Source: Macrostomum hystrix (taxonomy: Eukaryota; Platyhelminthes; Macrostomidae). Taken from it: a stretch of 64,000 nucleotides of DNA. The notes under the pieces were generated by a model that saw only the letters and a program-made list of their open reading frames with translations, was not told the origin of the DNA and searched no databases. Below are positions 41,601-52,300 of the stretch, in pieces. The position numbers and the translations under genes are program-made. The DNA is taken from assembly GCA_950097015.1 (NCBI GenBank), contig CATNEN010000002.1, positions 3,658,001 through 3,722,000 of the forward strand, written 5' to 3'. How positions within the stretch are numbered: position 1 is the first letter of the stretch; every line of letters starts with the position of its first letter.

Positions 41601-44600
41601 ATTATTATTATCAATTGATAACCCATCAGAGAAATATTTTAAAAAATCAAAGAAAAATTCAGACACGCTTAGGCAGTGCTGGCATGCAACCTATCAAAAA
41701 AATAAATTTAATTAAAAGCCACGCCTGATTAGAACTGCAATCATCATTAAACCGAAAAAAATGAATCGATTTTTTGTCTGTCATTCCACATTCTGACTCT
41801 CAGTGTATAGGAATAGTTCGGCGAGAATGACTTTCTATTTGGAATCAAAATTAATAATTAATCTGATGCAATCGTGCAACTGAAGTAGGAGATTGAATCA
41901 ATTATTTAATATCGTTACTCGTTACCGCTGCCTATGTCTCTGCTAAGATCAATTTAATCAATTTTTCTATAGTTCTCAGTCGATTTTCAATTCTCAACGG
42001 CAGGTTGAAATCAAACAGGTGGGTGACATTGCATTAAGATGGTGGCACTTGACAAAAAGACACGCGTCGGATAGCAATGTCACAGACGAATTATACCCAG
42101 CTTATTTGTCTATCTATTGTTACTATAGCTCTTGTGTAGAAGCGATATTATATTTTTTATGCAGGATTACACTGAGCTCAGCCAGCCAGTTCATAGCAAT
42201 GCTGGCTTGGCTAGGTAAAGCTCATCTGAATTGCCCAAGGTCTGACTTAATGAATTTTTTATTACTGCAGTAGGTGGTATTGGTAGTTGGCAGACTGTGT
42301 GAGTCTGAGAGATCATTGGGGGCAGGGTTGAGGAGGGATGTGGCAGTCACTGAGAGGTCAGTGAATGGGAACAGTCATTTATGATTCCCGCTGTTCGCTG
42401 TTTCCGAAATGCGGTTGTGGCATTGGACGCGATATTTTTTGACAAAAAGAATTATTCCTCTATTTTTCTGCTATTGATTGTCTTGAGAAGCAAAACTCAC
42501 TGAATAGACAAGATTTGAATGCTTGGTTTAACAAAATGAATTCATAAACGATTTTCAATAGGAATAACAGATGAAGCATGCGGGAATGCACCTTCAATAT
42601 TGAATTAGTTAATCTGCATTTTTGACATTTTTAGAGACATATTTATTCCCCATAGCAACACCTGAAGACTTTGGCAATTAGATAAAATCCATCTAGAGAA
42701 AGTGAGAGAGATGGCGACAGAGAGGGTGAGAGAATGAGAGAGGGTGAGAGAGAGGGTGAGAGAGAGGGTGAGAGAGAGGGTGAGAGAGAGGGTGAGAGAG
42801 AGGGTGAGAGAGAGGGTGAGAGAGAGGGTGAGAGAGAGGGTGAGAGAGGGTGAGAGAGAATGAGAGAGAGGGTGAGAGTGAAAGGGTGAGAGAGAGGGTG
42901 AGAGTGAAAGGGTGAGAGAAGGTGAGAGAAGGTGAAAGAGAGGGTGAGAGAGGGTGAGAGAGAGGGTGATAGAAAGTGAGAGAAGGTGAGAGAGAGGGTG
43001 AGAGAGGGTGAGAGAAGAGGAGAGAGGGTGATAGAGGGTGAGAGAGGGTGATAGAGAGGGTGATAGAGAGGGTAAGAGAGGGTGATAGAGAGGGTGAGAG
43101 AGGGTGAGAGAGGGTGATAGAAAGGATGATAGAGAGGGTGATAGAGAGAGAGGGAGAGAGAGGGTGAGAGAGGGTGATAGAGAGGGTGATAGAGAGAGAG
43201 GGAGAGAGAGGGTGAGAGAGGGTGATAGAGAGGGTGATAGAGAGGGTAAGAGAGGGTGATAGAGAGGGTGAGAGAGGGTGAGAGAGGGTGATAGAGAGGA
43301 TGATGGAGAGGGTGATAGAGAGAGAGAGGGAGAGAGAGGGTGATAGAGAGGGTGATAGAGAGGGTAAGAGAGGGTGATAGAGAGGGTGAGAGAGAGGGTG
43401 ATAGAAAGTGAGAGAAGGTGAGAGAGAGGGTGAGAGAGGGTGAGAGAAGAGGAGAGAGGGTGATAGAGGGTGAGAGAGGGTGATAGAGAGGGTGATAGAG
43501 AGGGTAAGAGAGGGTGATAGAGAGGGTGAGAGAGGGTGAGAGAGGGTGATAGAAAGGATGATAGAGAGGGTGATAGAGAGAGAGGGAGAGAGAGGGTGAG
43601 AGAGGGTGATAGAGAGGGTGATAGAGAGAGAGGGAGAGAGAGGGTGAGAGAGGGTGATAGAGAGGGTGATAGAGAGGGTAAGAGAGGGTGATAGAGAGGG
43701 TGAGAGAGGGTGAGAGAGGGTGATAGAGAGGATGATGGAGAGGGTGATAGAGAGAGAGAGGGAGAGAGAGGGTGATAGAGAGGGTGATAGAGAGGGTAAG
43801 AGAGGGTGATAGAGAGGGTGAGAGAGAGGGTGATAGAAAGTGAGAGAAGGTGAGAGAGAGGGTGAGAGAGGGTGAGAGAAGAGGAGAGAGGGTGATAGAG
43901 GGTGAGAGAGGGTGATAGAGAGGGTGATAGAGAGGGTAAGAGAGGGTGATAGAGAGGGTGAGAGAGGGTGAGAGAGGGTGATAGAAAGGATGATAGAGAG
44001 GGTGATAGAGAGAGAGGGAGAGAGAGGGTGAGAGAGGGTGATAGAGAGGGTGATAGAGAGGGTAAGAGAGGGTGATAGAGAGGGTGAGAGAGGGTGAGAG
44101 AGGGTGATAGAGAGGATGATGGAGAGGGTGATAGAGAGAGAGAGGGAGAGAGAGGGTGATAGAGAGGGTGATAGAGAGGGTAAGAGAGGGTGATAGAGAG
44201 GGTGAGAGAGGGTGATAGAGAGGGTGATAGAGAGGGTAAGAGAGGGTGATAGAGAGGGTGAGAGAGGGTGAGAGAGGGTGAGAGAGGGTGATAGAGAGGG
44301 TGATAGAGAGGGTGATAGAGAGGGTAAGAGAGGGTGAGAGAGGGTGAGAGAGGGTGATAGAGAGGGTGAGAGAGGGTGATAGAGAGGGTGAGAGAAGAGG
44401 AGGGAGGGTAAGAAAGGGTGATAGAGAGGGTGAGAGAGAGGGGGTGAGGAGCAATCTGAAGGCCAGAGAGGCAACTGCAGCTGTGGCAGCAGTCAGTGAG
44501 ATAAGCTGACCTCATATAGTTCTCCGTTACTATATGGCAGCAGTCAGTGAGATTGCGAGTGCGAGAAACTGTGAAATACGAACACTCAGTGTGTGACATC

Positions 44601-45685
44601 ACTTCAGCAATTTAATAATTTTACGGCTTTGCTGTGCTCTTACGACAAGTTGTAAATTAGTCCTGGTAAAAGTCTGGTTGTTTTATCTGTGTCTGGCATT
44701 CGATATATCTTGATTAAGCTCATGGACTAAAAAACTTGTGTATGAGATAATTTTGCACTTCCTTGTACTTGCAACATTATTTTGATGTATTTATCAGTCA
44801 GTCAGTCAGTCAGTCAGTCAGTCAGTCAGTCAGTCAGTCAGTGAGTCAGTGAGTCAGTCAGTCAGTCAGTCAGTCAGTCAGTCAGTCAGTCAGTCAGTCA
44901 GTGAGTCAGTGAGTCAGTGAGTCAGTCAGTCAGTCAGTCAGTCAGTCAGTCAGTCAGTCAGTCAGTCAGTCAGTCAGTCAGTGAGTCAGTCAGTCAGTCA
45001 GTCAGTCAGTCAGTGAGTCAGTCAGTCAGTGAGTCAGTCAGTCAGTCAGTCAGTCAGTCAGTCAGTCAGTGAGTCAGTCAGTCAGTCAGTCAGTCAGTCA
45101 GTCAGTCAGTCAGTCAGTCAGTCAGTCAGTCAGTCAGTCAGTCAGTCAGCTCAGTCAGTCAGTCAGTCAGTCAGTCAGTCAGTCAGTCAGTCAGTCAGTC
45201 AGTCAGTCAGTCAGTGAGTCAGTCAGTCAGTCAGTGAGTCAGTCAGTCAGTCAGTGAGTCAGTCAGTCAGTCAGTGAGTCAGTCAGTCAGTCAGTGAGTC
45301 AGTCAGTCAGTCAGTCAGTCAGTGAGTCAGTCAGTCAGTCAGTGAGTCAGTCAGTCAGTCAGTGAGTCAGTCAGTCAGTCAGTCAGTCAGTCAGTGAGTC
45401 AGTCAGTCAGTCAGTCAGTCAGTCAGTCAGTCAGTCAGTCAGTCAGTGAGTCAGTGAGTCAGTGAGTCAGTCAGTCAGTCAGTCAGTCAGTCAGTCAGTC
45501 AGTGAGTCAGTCAGTCAGTCAGTCAGTGAGTCAGTCAGTCAGTCAGTCAGTCAGTCAGTGAGTCAGTCAGTCAGTCAGTCAGTCAGTCAGTCAGCTCAGT
45601 CAGCTCACCTTCGTAGAGCAGCGAAGGAGTTCTTTGCTTGGTCTCGCCACCCAGGCTCTAAGATCTGGTCCTTCAGGTTGTCCAT
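34997..45685 (-). CDS. VGLUT: vesicular glutamate transporter, paralogue B (SLC17A6/7/8 family)
   Basis: Ten exons: 45685-45609, 41499-41136, 40208-39975, 39903-39729, 39396-39257, 39159-39010, 38757-38628, 36777-36667, 35592-35465, 35326-34997. They sum to 1839 nt, 612 residues, against about 580 in mammals. Exon 1 begins [12 protein letters not shown], resembling the VGLUT2 start MESVKQRILAPG. Then come TM1 [103 protein letters not shown] and [20 protein letters not shown]. From exon 3 on, intron positions and phases equal those of paralogue A. The C-terminus is Gln-rich (QQQQQQ, then a final Q run), unusual for the family. Intron 1 (4.1 kb) is mostly microsatellite; introns 6-8 carry minisatellites. 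Role as for paralogue A: vesicular glutamate loading. Confidence 0.94.
35684..36590. repeat. 21-23 bp minisatellite, transporter B intron 8
   Basis: About 40 copies of CTCAGATCCCATCTCATAAAATC with AAAAATC, CTCC and CGTAAAA variants. A segment of about 250 bp (35935-36180) recurs with the same variant order at 36190-36420, indicating block duplication. Confidence 0.95.
36848..37545. repeat. 43-bp minisatellite, transporter B intron 7
   Basis: About 17 copies of a 43-bp unit: TCTCGTTCAGATCCACTCGA, CCAATCACAGTTGAGCAAGT, GTC. Short forms lack the CACTCGACCAATCA part. The same unit occurs inverted at 38800-38972 on the other side of exon 7. The rest of intron 7 (37546-38580) shows nothing recognisable. 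Confidence 0.95.
38581..38621. repeat. GATA microsatellite next to the exon 7 donor
   Basis: About ten copies of ATAG/GATA. It starts 7 bp beyond the splice donor of exon 7 (exon end 38628). Confidence 0.98.
38800..38972. repeat. inverted copies of the 43-bp unit, transporter B intron 6
   Basis: Four imperfect copies containing CAACTGTGATTGGTCGAGTG then GATCTGAACGAGAGA, the reverse complement of the array at 36848-37545. Together they bracket exon 7 (38628-38757). Confidence 0.93.
40290..40532. promoter_or_regulatory. two perfect CRE palindromes in transporter B intron 2
   Basis: TGACGTCA at 40290-40297 and 40525-40532, each inside a diverged direct repeat (CTAAAAATAGAAACAAT...TGACGTCAT). 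TGACGTCA is the full CREB/ATF consensus. The rest of the intron (40209-41135) shows nothing else. Whether the sites are used is inference. Confidence 0.35.
41500..42694. other. transporter B intron 1, non-repeat part
   Basis: AT-rich intron sequence with a short GGTGTTAATTA direct repeat at its left edge. No other feature is seen. Confidence 0.4.
42695..44450. repeat. GAGAGGGTGA-type purine-rich array with higher-order repeat, transporter B intron 1
   Basis: About 1.75 kb of GAGAGAGGGTGAGAGA/GGTGATAGAGAGG units. A longer block containing GGTGATAGAAAGTGAGAGAA, then GAAGAGGAGAGAGGGTGATA, then GATGATGGAGAGGG recurs about every 430-440 bp, three times (about 42965, 43398, 43830). The gene's sense strand is a long pyrimidine tract. 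Confidence 0.95.
44796..45605. repeat. CAGT microsatellite abutting the first splice donor of transporter B
   Basis: About 810 bp of (CAGT)n with interspersed GAGT and CAGCT variants. The last units, CAGCTCAGTCAGCTCAC, run into the donor of exon 1 (exon end 45609), so the intron's first bases are repeat sequence. Confidence 0.97.
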
Positions 45686-46243
45686 TCGCAGTTAGGGTGC
45701 AGCAGTTTGTTAGACTTCTGTTTGGGGAGTAAAATTTGTTCCTAAAACAGAAGCGACAGACAGGTGACAAGCCAAGGTATTTATCAGTGCCTCCCACAGG
45801 GTGAGCCAATGGCATTCAGCCTGGTAGCTAGTGCCGCTCCGCTTAAAAATTCAGATTTTTTGTAAAGAGCTCATGCGCAAAGGCAAATACGTTAATGTTT
45901 TATCTTTTTAACGGAATGACGCAGTGCATAGAAGTGAAGAAAGTAGAAATTAACGGAAGTTTAAAACAAGAACAAGACTTTCCGAACCCTGCACGATTCT
46001 ACAAAACGCAATCGTAGCATTTAAAGAAATATAAATCAAACAACTAAATGTCCGTATATTACTACTTAAAACCAAAAATGTATAATCTTAATTTCTGTGA
46101 TTTTATATTAAATTTGTTTTTGGTTTCAACATAAATTGAATTAACAATCAAACTTAAATTTGTGTCTCTTTTTTTGCATCATAACGATTTCTCGAAACAC
46201 TAGATTCGTTGCATGATGATGAAACTTTTAGAACCAAAGTTTG
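45686..46243. other. spacer between RBM24-like stop and transporter B start
   Basis: Only 558 bp separate the two same-strand coding regions. The spacer must hold the RBM24-like 3' UTR and the transporter B 5' region. No defined element is seen. Close same-strand spacing would allow co-transcription, but nothing proves it. Confidence 0.35.
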
Positions 46244-46267
46244 TCATTGTCTTCGATCTAGAGACGA

Positions 46268-46301
<34 letters not shown>

Positions 46302-49300
46302 GGCTGCAGGTAGGCTGGGCCTGGTATCATGGGGCAGCTGCTTAGAGGAGCTTGCATGCCCGATGAGAATGCTGGTAGACCGATTGCGTAATACTGTGGA
46401 ATATAGCCCGAGCTCTGTGGTGAATCGGTGACGATGATGGATTGAGATGCATTTTTCTAAACATGTCGGGAAGCTTTAGCTGAAGCAATTCAGTTAAAGA
46501 TTTTGTGAATACTGAGTAATTTGTAAATGTAATAGTAATTTTTTCAGCTTTCTAATTGGGTCAGAGCACAGAGCTATTGCGCAGCGCGTCCGAAAGGCTG
46601 CGTACGGCCGTTCAGTCCATGGACTGGGGAGGGGATGGCTGGTGCCCATTTAACATGTGGGTGAACTGAAGCAATGCAGAGTCAAGTGTCTTGCTTAAGG
46701 GATACAAAATGTTTCAGCGGAGTCGGGAATCGAACCCCCGGCCTTCAAGTTGTGAGCCCGACGCTCTAAACACTAGGCTACATAGCTGTCCTCATTCAAC
46801 CCAAACCTCACCTGAAGTACATGAATAGCGGCTCCAGTGCATTCAGCTGCCAATTCTGTCTGCTGCTGCTGCTGCTGCTGCTGCAGAAAACAGCCGCCTC
46901 CGCCTCCGCCGCCTGGGCCGCCGAAATGACCACCGGAGGCCGTCATTGCTGCGGCTGCTGCGGCGGCTGCTGCGGCCAGTTGGGGGCCCGTTGCCATGGC
47001 AACCAGGCCAGTCGCTGCTGCCGTTGCGGCCACAGCAGCCGCAGTTGACGACGAAGCTGAAGGCGCGTAGCTGCAGGGGTTCGCGGCCAGCAACAGCTGG
47101 TGAGGATAGGCTGAGTAGGCTTGCGGCATTAGCTGGTAGAGCCTGCATGCGAAATTGCGTTTGAATTCAAACTACTCATAGTAGGCGATACGATTGTGTC
47201 GCTAACAGCACCGATATTGCTGCTAATCTCAGGAAGCATTAAAAATGACAACTTAATGGGGAAAAATGCACTGACTCATGCTTACTATGAGATCCCGAAC
47301 ACCTGCACCGTGAAAATTTGTTTCTGCAACTTGTCAAACTTTGATTACAATTTAGGCTAGAAAAATATGTTCTAGTTGTGTCTGGCTTAGCGATTCGGTG
47401 ACGTTGAATCACTCTAGAGCGAATCTTGTGGAGCTACGCTCGTAAGTCCCTATCCCAGGTAAATGTACGTCTACTGATAAGGCTTTGGGCCTATTATGCT
47501 CGGGAACAGTTTGTATACTCGGATTTACAATTGCAGCGGATTGCAGCGAAGCAAATCTGTTTTGAGCAGATTAGTAAATAGTTTTAAATGGCTCAGCTTG
47601 AATGGTCTCTCAGATTTAATGTTATCCCCTCAGATTTAATGTTATCCCCTTAGATTTAATGTTATCCCCTCAGATTTAATGTTATCCCCTCAGATTTAAT
47701 GTTATCCCCTCAGATTTAATGTTATCCCCTTAGATTTAATGTTATCCCCTCAGATTTAATGGTATCCCTCAGATTTAATGTTATCCCCTTAGATTTAATG
47801 TTATCCCCTCAGATTTAATGGTATCCCCTCAGATTTAATGTTATCCCCTCAGATTTAATGTTATCCCCTCAGATTTAACGAATTATCCCATTCGTTCGAA
47901 TGTTAGTAATGGCAACAAAAGTCACTTACTGCAGCCTAACCTAAAGTAATAAAAAGGTGATCACCTTACTTTCCTCCAATATGCGTCAGTCATTTTGGTC
48001 ATTCATCCTGGGGGACGGGGTATTTTACCCTGCATCGCGGAAATTTCGCAGTCTGGCCGCTCTAGTTTTTAGAAGGGATTCGACTAATGTCCAGGCTATC
48101 AACCGCAAATTTCCCTCAAACCTCACAGACATTTTTCTTTTTCCAATCGACTTTCGAAGTACGTCACTCAAAAATACGAACGCAATACGGACCCTGGCCC
48201 AGTTACAGACGGGTCATTGCTGAAATCCAGCAGCTGCCGGCCTCTCATCTCTGTACTAGATGCTTCGGCCATTTTACTACGAACCGCTCGCTCAACGAAT
48301 CCGATTCCCATTTAGCATGCCCCCGCGCCAAGCTGTCTAATAGTTGCCGCTTCCTTTCTTGACTAGGTCTGGATTGGCGTAAAGTGCATTGCAGACAGGC
48401 TGTCTCTAATTTACAAAACGGCACAGACGTGAGTGGCATACGTCGGGTTGCTAGCCTCTCATTTGATGAAAATACTACTCACCCAGTAGCATGCAGTCTC
48501 GCAATAGTCAGTGCCTGCTGATGAGCTGAAAGTTTGTATATATAAATTTGATAATCATGTTTAGTCATCTGTTAATGCACTTATAGGAAGGGGCAAGACA
48601 TGCTAATCCTCATATACATAACTAATGTCAGGGTTTTTCTGCTCGTCCACATGCACAAAAAAGACAGGGGGCTAGTTTGTGCTAGTCCACATTCACAAAA
48701 CGAATGCCGTTGGGGCTCGTTTGTGCTAGTCCACATTCACAAAACGAATGCCGTTGGGGCTAGTTTGTGCTAGTCCACATTCACAAAAAAGACAGGGGGC
48801 TAGTTTGTGCTAGTCCACATTCACAAAACGAATGCCGTTGGGGCTCGTTTGTGCTAGTCCACATTCACAAAACGAATGCCGTTGGGGCTCGTTTGTGCTA
48901 GTCCACATTCACAAAACGAATGCCGTTGGGGCTAGTTTGTGCTAGTCCACATTCACAAAACGAATGCCGTTGGGGCTCGTTTGTGCTAGTCCACATTCAC
49001 AAAACGAATGCCGTTGGGGCTCGTTTGTGCTAGTCCACATACACTAAAGTAATGCCGTTGGGGCTAGTTTGTGCTAGTCCACATACACTAAAGTAATGCC
49101 GTTGGGGCTAGTTTGTGCTAGTCCACATACACTAAAGTAATGCCGTTGGGGCTCGTTTGTGCTAGTCCACATACACTAAAGTAATGCCGTTGGGGCTAGT
49201 TTGTGCTAGTCCACATACACTAAAGTAATGCCGTTGGGGCTAGTTTGTGCTAGTCCACATACACTAAAGTAATGCCGTTGGGGCTCGTTTGTGCTAGTCC

Positions 49301-52300
49301 ACATACACTAAAGTAATGCCGTTGGGGCTAGTTTGTGCTAGTCCACATACACTAAAGTAATGCCGTTGGGGCTAGTTTGTGCTAGTCCACATACACTAAA
49401 GTAATGCCGTTGGGGACTTCCTATAATGTGGACTACAGACAAAGACTGGAGGAAATTCAAAGAGAATTCTGTAATCGGTTCGTTTCCAACCGCTAGGAAT
49501 GCAGCGCGGCTTGGCCCCAATGGCGGCGAGATTCACGTTGGTCTTGCGCCCGTCGATGCACGGATTCGGGTCCTGGATAGCCTGGAAGGCGTCCTCGGCT
49601 CGCATCATTGTAACCTATTTTTTGAAAAATTCAAATCGATCTACTTTTGAAGCTGAATCAATGAGATAAGTAACGTATATGTTCAAGAATTTATTTAAAA
49701 AATCTATAGCTAAGAGTAGAAATTTAGCATAGCTGAATATCCACTGCCTTCCTATCCGACTAAAAGACGTCAATAAAACGGCCTTTAATGTGCATCCTCC
49801 AGATAGCTGCAGCCAGCGGCCACCCACCTGTTGATTCCTTAAAAGGATCAGCAGAAATAGGAGGTCGCTCTGACCCACCAACCCCCTTCAGAGCCGCAGC
49901 AAAGTGAAGCCGCATGCGGCATTGATCCTTTAACGAGGCCTCGATTCGCTCCAGCTTAACCCGCCCCGCTTTGGGGGGCCAGAAAACTTATCGCCCCCAT
50001 AGGGAGCGGTTTTGGCTAGAACAGGGAAGTTGCATTTTCCTATTTCAACGGATTTCCGTGCCCAAGTTCGCCCCGAGTTGAAAGCCTTTTTGAACCGGAT
50101 TTGAATGGGGTCAGGGGTACAAGGAGGTGCATTTACTGCTGAATAGTGTTTAGCAGCCTAGATGTAACTACTAGCAGTCATTGCATGAAATTAGGTCGAC
50201 TTGATCCTATTGTGGCATAATTACGATAGTGAAGTAGTAATTGATAGTAAAACTTGTTAAGCTGTCACATCAACTGCCATAGCTGTCACATCAACTACCT
50301 CAGCTGTCACATCAACTACCTCAGCTGTCACATCAACTACCTCAGCTGTCACATCAACTACCTCAGCAGTCACATCAACTACCTCAGCTGTCACATCAAC
50401 TGCATCAGCTGTCACATCAACTACCTCAGCAGTCACATCAACTACCTCAGCTGTCACATCAACTACCTCAGCTGTCACATCAACTACCTCAGCAGTCACA
50501 TCAACTACCTCAGCTGTCACATCAACTGCATCAGCTGTCACATCAACTACCTCAGCAGTCACATCAACTACCTCAGCTGTCACATCAACTACCTCAGCAG
50601 TCACATCAACTACCTCAGCTGTCACATCAACTACCTCAGCAGTCACATCAACTACCTCAGCTGTCACATCAACTACCTCAGCAGTCACATCAACTACCTC
50701 AGCAGTCACATCAACTACCTCAGCTGTCACATCAACTGCATCAGCTGTCACATCAACTGCATCAGCTGTCACATCAACTGCATCAGCTGTCACATCAACT
50801 GCATCAGCTGTCACATCAACTGCATCAGCTGTCACATCAACTGCATCAGCTGTCACATCAACTGCATCAGCTGTCACATCAACTGCATCAGCTGTCACAT
50901 CAACTGCATCAGCTGTCACATCAACTGCATCAGCTGTCACATCAACTGCATCAGCTGTCACATCAACTGCATCAGCTGTCACATCAACTGCATCAGCTGT
51001 CACATCAACTACCTCAGCAGTCACATCAACTACCTCAGCTGTCACATCAACTACCTCAGCAGTCACATCAACTACCTCAGCTGTCACATCAACTGCATCA
51101 GCTGTCACATCAACTGCATCAGCTGTCACATCAACTGCATCAGCTGTCACATCAACTGCATCAGCTGTCACATCAACTGCATCAGCTGTCACATCAACTG
51201 CATCAGCTGTCACATCAACTGCATCAGCTGTCACATCAACTGCATCAGCTGTCACATCAACTGCCATAGCTGTGTCTTCAAAGCCCCAGCTGTCACTTCA
51301 AAGCCCCAGCTGTCACTTCAAAGCCCCAGCTGTCACTTCAAAGCCCAGCTGTCACTTCAAAGCCCCAGCTGTCACTTCAAAGCCATATTCCAGGCTTTGC
51401 TATATATTTATCATAGTCCATACACCACATGCCAGTCGTGTATATCTTACACTGCAATCCCTAGGCTAATCCCAAATCTGACATTCTCCAGTGTCTGTGA
51501 GAATTTTTAAGGTCTACCGCTCACTGTTCTCGTTTGTGTGGCACACTCGAGCAAGGCTGATGATATCTGTTGGGACGCGTATATTGCATATTGCGTGCCC
51601 GTCAGCCTTCACTAGACTGCATGACACGGGCTGAGCTGATCTCTCTGGCATACAGGCTTCATCTGACTGCTCACTTGGGCTTATGGGATCGCCGTGTCTG
51701 CATGCACAAGCTTGCTTTGTTCATCATTTGTTGTTTCCAAATACTAAAGTGAATGTAGAAATTCACATAAATCTGTGTCGAGCCAAATTCGTTGAAATAC
51801 AATAAGGTGTTGTGAAAGAGAGGAACTTGGACGCATATATTGACACGGGAAGAGAGACCTTGGGAGAATTTAAGGATGGGATAATTAGTGAGGGAAGAGA
51901 GACCTTGGGAGAATTTAAGGATGGGATAATTAGTGAGGGAAGAGAGACCTTGGGAGAATTTAAGGATGGGATAATTAGTGAGGGAAGAGAGACCTTGGGA
52001 GAATTTAAGGATGGGATAATTAGTGAGGGAAGAGAGACCTTGGGAGAATTTAAGGATGGGATAATTAGTGAGGGAAGAGAGACCTTGGGAGAATTTAATG
52101 ATAGGATAATTAGTGAGGGAAGAGAGACAATTACGAGAATTTCAATATGGGATAATTAGTGAGGGAAGAGACAGTTGGGAGAATTCCAGGATGGGATAAT
52201 TAGTGAAGGAAGAGACAGTTGGGAGAATTTGAGGATGGGATAGTTAGTGAAGGAAGAGACAGTTGGGAGAATTCGAGGATGGGATAATTAGTGAAGGAAG

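Noticed and set aside
42605-44602. 665-codon Ser/Leu/Pro-type minus-strand frame, open in all three frames
   Set aside because: Low-complexity purine-rich microsatellite in an intron. All frames are open, so there is no coding signal.
46720-46795. Genuine tRNA gene on the minus strand
   Set aside because: Good A and B boxes, but no proper acceptor stem, and it is fused to the SINE family B body.
48640-49413. CRISPR-like regular repeats
   Set aside because: Eukaryotic context, units are head-to-tail without unique spacers, and there are no cas genes. The same reasoning applies to every array in the window.
50254-51510. 418- and 336-codon frames of the 21-bp array
   Set aside because: Both strands are open because of the unit length. 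It lies inside RBM24-like intron 1.
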